From the NCBI RefSeq assembly GCF_000720485.1, contig NZ_JOAX01000008.1, forward strand, positions 124,001-188,000: 64,000 nucleotides of DNA, given 5' to 3'. Positions 34,348 to 41,860 of this stretch are shown piece after piece. Source of the stretch: Streptomyces ochraceiscleroticus. GTDB taxonomy: Bacteria; Actinomycetota; Actinomycetes; Streptomycetales; Streptomycetaceae. Position numbers and translations under genes: made by a program. The notes beneath the pieces are model-generated. The model did not search any database and was not told where the DNA came from. It saw only the letters and a list, made by a program, of their open reading frames with translations. Every line of letters begins with the position of its first letter. The stretch's first letter is position 1.

Positions 34348-34992
34348 TCAGCAGCCGTCGAGGATCTTCTTCAGCGCGCCCTTCTCGGCGGAGTCGGCGG
34401 TCATGCCGTACTCGTGCTTGACCCATACCCACATCCGCGCGTACTCGCAGTGGTACGAGGTCTTCGACGGCAGCCACTCGGCGGGGTCCTGGTCGCCCTT
34501 CTCCTGGTTCACGTTGTCGGTGACCGCGAGAAGCTGGGAGTGCGTGAGGTCGTTGGCGAGCTGCTCGCGGCGGTCGGTGGTCCAGTCGGCGGCGCCGGAC
34601 TTCCACGCCTCGGAGAGCGGCACCATGTGGTCGATGTCGACATCGGCGGGCTGCGTCCAGGTGGCGCCGTCGTACGGGGAGGTCCAGGAACCGCTGGTCG
34701 CGGCGCAGCTCCCGTCCGTCTCGACGTCCTTGCCGTCGCGCTTGAGGACCACCTCGCGGGTGTTGCAGCCCTCGCCCTGGTCGCTCCAGTGCGGGAACTT
34801 GTCGCGGCTGTAGCCGTCCTGCGGGCCCTCGGCCGCTTCCTTGATCTCGGCGAGATACGTACGGGCGGTGGCGGCATCGGGCGGGGAGGGCGGCGCGGCC
34901 TGGGCGGACTGGCCGTTGAGCAGCAGCGTGCAGACGAGCGCGGCGGCCGAGCCGGCGGCGAGGGACGCACGACGCGCGTAGACCTTGGACAT
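34348..34992 (-). CDS. Secreted HNH endonuclease family protein
   Basis: A 214-residue preprotein with a signal peptide (MSKVYARRASLAAGSAAALVCTLL...AQA-A). The mature part contains KFPHWSDQGEGCNTREVVL, then DVDIDHMVPLSEAWKSGA (core H of the HNH), SQLLAVTDNVNQEKGDQDPAEWLP (Asn) and YHCEYARMWVWVKHEYGM (HNH His/Cys end), the DUF1524 pattern. Extracellular DNase used in nutrient scavenging or competition is the usual role. ATG 34992 is preceded by GGGAGTTCC-like sequence. Four cysteines can form disulfides. Upstream is a cluster of CGATCGGT repeats. Confidence 0.88.
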   Translation of the reverse strand: MSKVYARRASLAAGSAAALVCTLLLNGQSAQAAPPSPPDAATARTYLAEIKEAAEGPQDGYSRDKFPHWSDQGEGCNTREVVLKRDGKDVETDGSCAATSGSWTSPYDGATWTQPADVDIDHMVPLSEAWKSGAADWTTDRREQLANDLTHSQLLAVTDNVNQEKGDQDPAEWLPSKTSYHCEYARMWVWVKHEYGMTADSAEKGALKKILDGC

Positions 34993-35030
34993 CGGAACTC
35001 CCGTTGATGTGGGGGAAGGGAAGTCGCGAG

Positions 35031-35065
35031 CGATCGGTCGATCGGTCGGTGGTGCGATCGGTCGG
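35031..35065. repeat. CGATCGGT repeat cluster upstream of the nuclease gene
   Basis: CGATCGGT occurs at 35031, 35039 and 35055, with a degenerate CGGTCGGT between. CGATCG is palindromic, so the array could bind a regulator. It is 40-75 bp upstream of the nuclease ATG. Confidence 0.6.
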
Positions 35066-35218
35066 GCCACACGATGGCGAGTGGGGGTTTCCGCCGTGCG
35101 GTCTCCAGGTAACAGAGTGACGACATGCTCACGTCAGATCAAGAGGTGACGCGCCGCCAGCAGACGCCGAAAGCACGTTCGTTGGCCCCGCCGGTCGGCC
35201 CGTCCTTAAGGTGATCGT

Positions 35219-35977
35219 GTGCTGCTGCCGGTCAACATCACCCTCGCGGTCGTGCTCGCGGTGCTGCTCGTCGCGGCCGTCACGGTCGCCGCGCTGTGCC
35301 GGCTCGACCACGCCCGGGACATCGCCGTCGCGGGCCTGCGCGCCGCCGTCCAGCTCGCCGCCGTCTCCTTCCTCATCGGCTGGGTGGTGCGCGCGGTCCC
35401 GCTGCTGGTCTGCTTCCTGCTGCTGATGTTCGCGGTGGCGGTGCGGACGGCGGGCCGCCGGATCACTCGTAACCACACGTGGTGGTGGGCGGCCGCGCCG
35501 ATCGCCGCCGGGGTGCTGCCGGTGGTCGCCGCACTGCTGCTGACCGGCCTGGTGCCGCCGCGCGGGGTGACCCTCATCCCCGTGACCGGCATCCTCATGG
35601 GCGGCGCGCTCACCGCGACGGTACTGAGCGGGCGGCGTGCGCTGGACGAGCTGGAGACCCGGCGCGGGGAGGTCGAGGCGGGCCTCGCGCTCGGGCTGCT
35701 GGACCGGGAGGCGCGGCTGGAGGTGGCCCGGCCGGCCGCCTCGGACGCGATGCTGCCCGGGCTGGACCAGACCCGGACGGTGGGGCTGGTCACACTGCCG
35801 GGCGCGTTCGTCGGCATGCTGCTGGGCGGTGCTTCACCCGTTCAGGCCGGTGCGGTGCAGTTGTTCGTCCTGGTGGCGCTGCTGGCCGTGCAGGCGGTCG
35901 CGGTATCGGTGGTACTGGAGCTGGTCGCGTGCGGCCGGCTGCACCGCGTACCCTTGATCCCAGCAGAAGGGGAGTAG
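35219..35977 (+). CDS. FetB-like (UPF0014) ABC transporter permease
   Basis: A 252-residue permease. RLDHARDIAVAGLRAAVQLAAVSFLIG is the characteristic FetB opening. GVTLIPVTGILMGGALTATVLSGRRALDEL, then GLDQTRTVGLVTLPGAFVGMLLGGASPVQAGAVQLFVL, are the family signatures. E. coli FetAB exports iron, but the partner ATPase FetA is not adjacent here. GTG 35219 has AAGG eight nt upstream. The gene's last codons GAAGGGGAGTAG form part of the conserved segment of a yybP-ykoY riboswitch. The next gene is a GDT1 transporter. Confidence 0.85.
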   Translation: MLLPVNITLAVVLAVLLVAAVTVAALCRLDHARDIAVAGLRAAVQLAAVSFLIGWVVRAVPLLVCFLLLMFAVAVRTAGRRITRNHTWWWAAAPIAAGVLPVVAALLLTGLVPPRGVTLIPVTGILMGGALTATVLSGRRALDELETRRGEVEAGLALGLLDREARLEVARPAASDAMLPGLDQTRTVGLVTLPGAFVGMLLGGASPVQAGAVQLFVLVALLAVQAVAVSVVLELVACGRLHRVPLIPAEGE

Positions 35978-36085
35978 CTCTCCGCCGGACCGTCGACATA
36001 CTGCGCGCCCTCGTGGCGCGCCGGCGCCCGGAGCGTACGGACGGATCCTGTCCGTACGCCAGCGAGACCTTCGGCCGCAGTGTCC
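35960..36085 (+). ncRNA. yybP-ykoY (manganese) riboswitch upstream of the GDT1 gene
   Basis: Two conserved aptamer pieces are present in order: GGGGAGTAGCTC (35969-35980) and GAGACCTTCGGCC (36064-36076), with CCGGACCGTCGACATACTG between (35985-36003). This is the family pattern of GGGGAGUAG, CGUC.A.A.AC and GAGACCUU. A hairpin CTTCGGC/GCCGAAG (36069-36103) beyond could be the expression switch. The downstream gene encodes a GDT1-type Mn/Ca transporter, matching the known Mn2+ ligand. Boundaries approximate. Confidence 0.75.
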
Positions 36086-36160
36086 GACGCTGCCGTGCCG
36101 AAGCGACCCCTTTCCCGGGCCCCTTTCGGTGCGGCCCTATCGAACGAGGTATCCCACCCC

Positions 36161-36742
36161 GTGTTCAGCTTTTCCGTCGCAGCCGTCGTCTTCGGCGTCG
36201 TCTTCCTCGCCGAGCTGCCCGACAAGACCGCACTGGCCGGGCTGATGCTCGGCACCCGCTACCGCGCGTCCTACGTGTTCGTCGGCGTCGCGGCGGCCTT
36301 CCTGGTACATGTCGCGCTCGCCATCGCCGCGGGCAGCGTGCTCACCCTGCTGCCGCACCGCCTGGTCCAGGCGATCGTCGGCGTGCTCTTCCTGGCGGGC
36401 GCCGCCGTGCTGCTCTTCAAGAAGGACGACGACGAGGAAGAGGTCAAGAAGCCCGCCGACCAGAGCTTCTGGAAGGTCTCCGGGGCGGGCTTCATGATGA
36501 TCCTGGTCGCGGAGTTCGGCGATCTGACGCAGATCATGACGGCGAACCTCGCGGCCCGCTACGGCGACCCGGTCTCCGTCGGCATCGGCGCCGTGCTCGC
36601 CCTGTGGGCGGTGGCCGCGCTCGGCATTCTGGGCGGGCGCACGCTGATGCGGTTCGTCCCCCTGAAGCTCATCACGAAGATCGCGGCCTGCGTGATGATC
36701 GTGCTCGCGGGCTTCAGCCTGTACGAGGCGATCACGGGCTAA
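36161..36742 (+). CDS. GDT1/TMEM165 (UPF0016) family cation transporter
   Basis: A 193-residue six-helix protein. The two family motifs are present: FLAELPDKTALAGLM in helix 1 (Pro in place of the usual Gly) and LVAEFGDLTQIMTANL in helix 4. An acidic/Lys linker KKDDDEEEVKKPAD separates the halves. The start is GTG 36161 with GAGGT ten nt upstream; an upstream in-frame GTG at 36080 would start inside the riboswitch and is rejected. Family members export Mn2+ or Ca2+/Mn2+, and the riboswitch upstream supports manganese export. A terminator follows at 36770. Confidence 0.92.
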   Translation: MFSFSVAAVVFGVVFLAELPDKTALAGLMLGTRYRASYVFVGVAAAFLVHVALAIAAGSVLTLLPHRLVQAIVGVLFLAGAAVLLFKKDDDEEEVKKPADQSFWKVSGAGFMMILVAEFGDLTQIMTANLAARYGDPVSVGIGAVLALWAVAALGILGGRTLMRFVPLKLITKIAACVMIVLAGFSLYEAITG

Positions 36743-36769
36743 ATCAAGCCCGCCCGGCGATTGAGGGCG

Positions 36770-36793
36770 AACGGCGCCCCTTGGGGCGCCGTT
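36770..36793. terminator. Terminator after the GDT1 gene
   Basis: A perfect 11-bp stem AACGGCGCCCC/GGGGCGCCGTT with a 2-nt TT loop, followed by TTCC. It is between convergent genes and may act on both. Confidence 0.85.
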
Positions 36794-36809
36794 TCCTTGG
36801 CGGCGGCGC

Positions 36810-37475
36810 TCAGCCGTCGATGTGCAGCCGTACGCCCGCGTCGTCGGCGAGCACCTCGACCCGGACCAGCGTCAGGTCGGTCACCAGCGCCGTAGGCGCA
36901 AAGGCCGCGGCGCGCTCGCCCACGCCCACGACGCGCATTCCGGCGGCCTGGCCGGCCCGGATGCCCGCCTCGGAGTCCTCGAAAACGAGGCAGTCCTCGG
37001 GGGCGAAGCCCAGCTCGGCGGCGCCCTTGAGGAAGCCCTCCGGGTCCGGCTTGCTGGCGCTCACCGACTCGGCGGTGATCCGTACGGCCGGCATCGCCAG
37101 CCCGGCGGCGCCCATCCGGGCGTCGGCCAGCGGGATGCTCGCGGAGGTGACCAGGGCGTGCGGCACGCCGTCGAGCGCGGCCATGAACGCGGGCGCGCCC
37201 GGTACCGGTACGACGCCGTCGGTGTCCGCGGTCTCCTGCGCCAGCATCCGCCGGTTGTCCTCGTGGTTCTGCTCCATCGGGCGGTCGGGGAGGAGCGCGG
37301 CCATGGTGGCCCAGCCCTGGCGGCCGTGCACGACCTTCAGCACCTCTTCGGCGTCCATGCCCTGCTCGGCGGCCCAGCGGCGCCAGCAGCGCTCGACGAC
37401 GGCCTCGGAGTTCACGATGGTGCTGTCCATGTCGAGCAGCAGCGCGCGGGCGGTGAGCGTGCGGGGTGCCGTCAT
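36810..37475 (-). CDS. HAD-family sugar phosphatase-like hydrolase
   Basis: A 221-residue HAD subfamily I protein. ARALLLDMDSTIVNSEAVVERCW holds nucleophile Asp in DMDST, LVTSASIPLA the Ser/Thr of motif II, SASKPDPEGFLKGAAELGF the Lys, and CLVFEDSEAGIRAGQAAGMRVVGV the acidic motif. The pattern is that of glycerol-3-phosphatase/2-deoxyglucose-6-phosphatase and beta-phosphoglucomutase relatives; 'DMDST' instead of 'DMDGT' is notable. Substrate unknown. Single gene, ATG 37475 (MTAPRTLTARALL). Confidence 0.9.
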   Translation of the reverse strand: MTAPRTLTARALLLDMDSTIVNSEAVVERCWRRWAAEQGMDAEEVLKVVHGRQGWATMAALLPDRPMEQNHEDNRRMLAQETADTDGVVPVPGAPAFMAALDGVPHALVTSASIPLADARMGAAGLAMPAVRITAESVSASKPDPEGFLKGAAELGFAPEDCLVFEDSEAGIRAGQAAGMRVVGVGERAAAFAPTALVTDLTLVRVEVLADDAGVRLHIDG

Positions 37476-37599
37476 CGGCGGGCTCCTCGGCTGGAGGGCT
37501 GAGTGATGCGAGACAGAGCGGCTCCGCCCGCCGGTCAGGGGAAGCGGGCGGAACCACTTTGTTCATCCACGATACAAAGCGGTTCCGCCACACGCCAAG

Positions 37600-37625
37600 C
37601 CCCCCTGGTCAGGAGGCCAGGGGGG
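37600..37625. terminator. Hairpin terminator after the peptidoglycan-binding gene
   Basis: A 9-bp stem CCCCCCTGG/CCAGGGGGG (37600-37608 with 37617-37625), 30 nt beyond the stop of the minus-strand gene at 37655. Confidence 0.6.
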
Positions 37626-37654
37626 CGAGGTGGTACGGACAGCAAAAGGGCCGG

Positions 37655-38635
37655 TCAGGGCCGGGTGAGGAATTCCAGGGATGCGCGGGTCGCGGGTCCG
37701 TAGACGCCGTACGGGTCGGTCGTCTCGCCGTACGTCCGCTGGTACCGCGCCACGGAGGCGGTCACCCCGGCGTCGTACCGGCCGTCCGCCGCGCCGGCGT
37801 ACAGGGCGAGCTGCGCCAGCCGCCGCTGCAGCTCCACGACCTCCGGGCCGCTCGCGCCCTCCGCCAGTACGCCCGCGCTGACGGTCCGCGGGCCGGGCAG
37901 CCGGGCCGCCGAGCGGGAGGCCGGGGCCGGGGCGGTCGGCCGGGGCTGCGCGGCCTCTGCGGCTTCCTCTGCCTGCGCGGCTTCCGCGGCCTCCCGGGCC
38001 TCCTCCGTGGGCAGGTCGGCGCTGGAGCGGCTGCCGAGGTCGGGCAGCGCCTGACCGGTACCGTCCGCGGGGCGCAGCTCACCGCCGAAGAGCGCGGCAC
38101 AGACCGAACCGGCCGCCGCGGTGACCATGAGCCCGGCCAGCAGGGCGGGTCGGCCGCGCCGCCGGGGCGCGGGCGGAGCCGTCGCCGCCGTGGGAGCGGT
38201 TTCCGGTGGCGGATCCATGAACGCCACCGGCCCGGCGACGGGGAGCCCGGCCCGCCGCGGGCCGGGTAACCCGGCGGAGTACAGCGCAGGGGCTTCCCCG
38301 GTGTACGGCTGGTACGGCTCCGGGACCGGCTGGTACGGCTCCGGGACCGGCTCCTCGCCCCGCGCGGTGTACGGCGGCGGCGCGTACGGCGGCCGCTCCA
38401 CCCGGACGTACGAAGGCGGCGGGAACGCCGGCGGACTGTAGGCGCGCACCGTGAACGCGCGGGGCCTGCGGTTCATGTCCGGGTGATCGTCCGGGTCGGG
38501 CGCGTCCGGCAGCGAGACGTACGGACGGATGTGCAAGGGGTCGAAATCCGGCGCTGCCGCCTGCTCGCACCGGCAGCCTGGGTGGCCGTCGGTCCGAGCG
38601 GGGGCTAAGCAGGTCGGGCAGTTCCTGGCCTCCAC
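37655..38635 (-). CDS. Membrane-anchored peptidoglycan-binding domain protein
   Basis: A 326-residue protein. The N-terminus VEARNCPTCLAPARTDGHPGCRCEQ has a small four-Cys zinc-ribbon-like motif. A long Pro/Tyr-rich cytoplasmic stretch with a PVPEPYQ repeat follows, then one membrane helix (ALLAGLMVTAAAGSVCAALFGG, about residue 200), an Ala/Glu-rich stalk and a PG_binding_1 domain (GASGPEVVELQRRLAQLALYAGAADGRYDAGVTASVARYQRTYG). GTG 38635 is preceded by GGGAGGGGACC. The layout would tie a cytosolic domain to the cell wall. No enzyme domain. Confidence 0.85.
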   Translation of the reverse strand: MEARNCPTCLAPARTDGHPGCRCEQAAAPDFDPLHIRPYVSLPDAPDPDDHPDMNRRPRAFTVRAYSPPAFPPPSYVRVERPPYAPPPYTARGEEPVPEPYQPVPEPYQPYTGEAPALYSAGLPGPRRAGLPVAGPVAFMDPPPETAPTAATAPPAPRRRGRPALLAGLMVTAAAGSVCAALFGGELRPADGTGQALPDLGSRSSADLPTEEAREAAEAAQAEEAAEAAQPRPTAPAPASRSAARLPGPRTVSAGVLAEGASGPEVVELQRRLAQLALYAGAADGRYDAGVTASVARYQRTYGETTDPYGVYGPATRASLEFLTRP

Positions 38636-38850
38636 GTGCGGGTCCCCTCCCTCGTCGTCGGCTGCGATTATCCAGATGCCGCCGCCTCCTGCACAGGGCC
38701 CCCGGACGTGAACAAGCGGCGACCGACACGTCGCCCGACCGGCCATAGCGGGGCAAAATGATCCGGACGGGGAGTGCGCTCCGCTCCCCGGCCGCGGCCG
38801 GGCCCGCCCCTGCCCGCCCGCCGCCGCGGTTCCGACGTAAGGAGACGTCC

Positions 38851-40916
38851 ATGGCGCAGGACACCAGCGCTCCCGCCGTCCCCGCCGAGGACCGGCCGCA
38901 GCGGACCGTCCTGGTGGCGATCGGCGCGCTGCTGCTCGGCATGCTGATCGCGGCGCTCGACCAGACCATCGTCTCGACCGCGCTGCCCACGATCGTCAGC
39001 GAGCTCGGCGGCCTGGACCACCTCTCCTGGGTGGTCACCGCCTATCTCCTGGCCTCCACGGCGGCCACCCCGCTGTGGGGCAAGCTCGGCGACCAGTACG
39101 GCCGCAAGAAACTCTTCCAGACCGCCATCGTGATCTTCCTGATCGGCTCCGTGCTCTGCGGCATCGCGCAGAACATGCCGCAGCTCATCGCCTTCCGCGC
39201 GGTCCAGGGCCTGGGCGGCGGCGGTCTCATGGTGCTGTCGATGGCGATCGTCGGCGACATCGTGCCGCCCCGCGAGCGCGGCAAGTACCAGGGCCTGTTC
39301 GGCGCGGTCTTCGGCGGGACAAGTGTGCTGGGACCGCTGCTCGGCGGACTCTTCGTCGACCACCTGAGCTGGCGCTGGGTCTTCTACATCAACCTGCCCA
39401 TCGGCGCGGTCGCGCTGATCGTCATCGCCGCCGTGCTGCACATCCCGTCGAGCCGCACCCCGCACCGCATCGACTACCCCGGCACCGTCCTGATCGCCGC
39501 GGTCGCCGCCTGCTTCGTCCTGATGACCTCGCTCGGCGGCGTCAGCTACCCGTGGGGCTCCTGGCAGATCATCGGCCTCGGCGTGCTCGGCGTACTGCTC
39601 CTCGGCGCCTTCGTCCTGGTCGAACGGCGGGCGGCGGAGCCCGTACTGCCGCTGCGCCTCTTCACCATCCGCACCTTCGCGCTCACCTCCGCCATCGGCT
39701 TCGTCATCGGCTTCGCGATGTTCGGCGCGATGACGTACCTGCCGACGTTCCTGCAGGTCGTGCACGGTGTCTCGCCGACCATGTCGGGCGTGCACATGCT
39801 GCCGATGGTGGTCGGCATGCTGCTCTCCTCCACGGTCTCGGGCCAGCTCGTCAGCCGTACCGGGGGCGCTACAAGGTCTTCCCGATCGCCGGCACCGCGG
39901 TCACGGCCGTGGGCCTGCTGCTCCTGCACAACCTCGACCGCGCCAGCAGCGTCGCCGAGATGAGCGGGTACTTCTTCGTCTTCGGTCTCGGCCTCGGCCT
40001 GGTCATGCAGGTCCTCGTGCTCATCGTGCAGAACGCCGTCCCGTACACGGACCTGGGCGTGGCCACCTCGGGGGCGACGTTCTTCCGCTCGATCGGCGCG
40101 TCCTTCGGCGTCTCGATCTTCGGCACGATCTTCGCCAACATGCTGGGGCCGCGGATCGCCGACGCGCTCGCCGGCCGCCGGCTGCCGCCCGGCGTGGACC
40201 CGGGCACGCTCGCCGAGGATCCGCGCGCGGTGGCCAAGCTGCCGCCGGGCGAGGCATCCGGCGTGCTGGACGCCTACTCGACGTCGATCACCAACGTCTT
40301 CCTGTACGCGGTCCCCGTCGTCCTGCTCGCCTTCGCGCTGGCCTGGCTGCTCAAGGAGGAGCCGCTACGTGGCTCGGTCACGGCCCCGGACACCACTGAG
40401 GTGCTCTCCTCGAACCCCGTCGAACGGTCCTCGCACGACGAGTGCGCCCGCGCGCTGACCAAGCTCGGCTGCCTGGAGGGCCGCAAGAAGCTGTACCAGT
40501 CGATCACCGCGCGCGCCGGGTGCGACCTGAAACCGGCGGCGAGCTGGATGGTGCTGCGGATGAACCGCTACGGCTCGGTGGAACCCGCGCTGCTCGCCGA
40601 GCGCAGCGCCGTACCACTCGGCGTGATCTCCGAGGCCACCCGGCAACTGGAGGAGCGCGGACTCGCGGAGCGCCAGGGCATGCCGATGGTGCTCACCGAG
40701 TCCGGCCGGCGGATCGCCCACCGCCTCGCGGCCGCCCGCCAGGAGGCCCTGGCCGAGCTCCTCGGCGACTGGTGGACCAAGGACCGCCCCACCGACCTGA
40801 CCGAACTCGTCCGCCGACTGACCGCCGAAATGGGCGGCTCGGACGGCGAACGCCCCCACAACGGCGACGACAGACGCCTCCAGCGCCGCGCGACGGGGGC
40901 CCGCCCGGCGGCCTGA
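38851..40916 (+). pseudogene. EmrB/QacA-type MFS exporter with C-terminal MarR-like domain, broken by a frameshift
   Basis: The first frame from ATG 38851 encodes a DHA2 exporter ([47 protein letters not shown]) up to QLVSRTGG. At a G5 tract (39862-39866) the frame is lost, and the protein continues one base off with [16 protein letters not shown] to the end at 40916. One added G restores a ~690-residue protein. After the last helix, a ~150-residue winged-helix domain (LAERSAVPLGVISEATRQLEERGLAERQGMPMVLTESGRR) is fused. ATG 38851 follows AAGGAGA. It could be a sequencing error or a real mutation. Convergent with the GNAT gene. Confidence 0.85.
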
Positions 40917-40926
40917 CCTCCGGCCC

Positions 40927-41433
40927 TCAGTCCAGCCGCTTCTCGAACCAGATCTGCGCGTACGGACCCTCGTTGTACGCCGGTATCTCCACGAACCCCG
41001 ACCGCCGGTAGAAGCCGATCGCCTCCACCAGGTCGAGGCGGGTGTCCAGCCGGACGCGCCGGGCGCCCATGCCGCGCGCGGCGGCCTCCACGGCGGCCAG
41101 CAGCGCGCCGCTGCCCCCGCTGCCGCGCAGCTCGGGCCGGACGTACATGCGCTTGAGCTCGGCCGTGCCCGGAGCCAGCAGCCGTACGCCCGCGCAGCCG
41201 CCCGGCTCGTCGCCGTACCGGGCCAGCAGGAATACCCCGCGCGGCGGTGTCAGGTCCTCGACCGGGTCCTCGGCGACGGCCCGGTCCAGCTCCTCGTCGG
41301 TGGCCGGGCGGCCGTACCAGCGGGAGGCCACTTCGGCGAGGTAGTCCCGCAGCACGCCGGCCGCCTCGGGCGAGGCGACCGGCTCGGCACCGACCGCCCA
41401 CACCCGGCGGCCGGTCGCGCATTCCCCCGTCAC
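40927..41433 (-). CDS. GNAT-family N-acetyltransferase
   Basis: A 168-residue GNAT protein. GVFLLARYGDEPGGCAGVRLL gives strands 2-3, AELKRMYVRPELRGSGGSGALLAAVEAAARGMGARRVRLDT the acetyl-CoA motif A (R..G.G..LL), and LVEAIGFYRRSGFVEIPAYN the motif B end. GTG 41433 starts 7 nt after the stop of the monooxygenase gene, with TGAGG overlapping that stop as SD, so the two are one operon. Substrate unknown. Confidence 0.88.
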   Translation of the reverse strand: MTGECATGRRVWAVGAEPVASPEAAGVLRDYLAEVASRWYGRPATDEELDRAVAEDPVEDLTPPRGVFLLARYGDEPGGCAGVRLLAPGTAELKRMYVRPELRGSGGSGALLAAVEAAARGMGARRVRLDTRLDLVEAIGFYRRSGFVEIPAYNEGPYAQIWFEKRLD

Positions 41434-41440
41434 CGCGGCC

Positions 41441-41767
41441 TCAGGCGTTCTTCGGGGCGGCCTGCTGGACGACCTCGAAGGACCAGACGGTGGAGCCGGA
41501 GGCGGCCGGCTTCGGACGCTCGGCACCCTCGCCGCCGCCCTGGTGGGCGGCCTTCATCGGGCCCTCCATCCATGCCTGGAAGGACTCCTCGTCGCGCCAG
41601 CGGGTGTACACCAGGTACTGGTCGGTGCCCTCCACCGGGCGCAGCAGCTCGAACCACTCGAAGCCGTCCGAGGACTCCACGGCGCCGGCGCGCGAGGCGA
41701 AGCGCTTCTCCAGCACCTCCCGCTGCTCCTCGGGGACGGTCAGCACATTGATCTTCACGATGCTCAT
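41441..41767 (-). CDS. ABM (antibiotic biosynthesis monooxygenase/heme-degrading-like) domain protein
   Basis: A 108-residue dimeric ferredoxin-fold protein: MSIVKINVLTVPEEQREVLEKRFASRAGAVESSDGFEWFELLRP, then YLVYTRWRDEESFQAWM and FEVVQQA. The pattern fits the ABM/IsdG-like family; the N-W-H heme-degrading triad of IsdG is not evident, so heme cleavage is unsupported. The start ATG 41767 has AGGA eight nt upstream. Co-transcribed with the GNAT gene. Confidence 0.87.
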   Translation of the reverse strand: MSIVKINVLTVPEEQREVLEKRFASRAGAVESSDGFEWFELLRPVEGTDQYLVYTRWRDEESFQAWMEGPMKAAHQGGGEGAERPKPAASGSTVWSFEVVQQAAPKNA

Positions 41768-41796
41768 GCCGTCATCCTGCCGCATCGGCCCGCGCG

Positions 41797-41839
41797 CACG
41801 AGAGAGCCCCCTGCCGCGGGGGCAGGGGGCTCTCTCGTG
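41797..41839. terminator. 19-bp perfect hairpin terminator
   Basis: A 19-bp perfect stem (41797-41815 with 41821-41839) around GCGGG. It lies 22 nt beyond the stop of the minus-strand MHS transporter gene and upstream of the monooxygenase gene, so it separates the two units. Confidence 0.92.
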
Positions 41840-41860
41840 CAGTCGGCGCGGGTGGCGGGG

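Noticed and set aside
36080..36160. Upstream GTG start for the GDT1 gene
   Set aside because: It would begin at the end of the riboswitch aptamer with no SD, and adds residues before the conserved first helix; GTG 36161 with GAGGT is better.
41042..41344. Plus-strand small Ser/Arg frames over the GNAT gene
   Set aside because: Antisense shadows with no conserved composition or signals.
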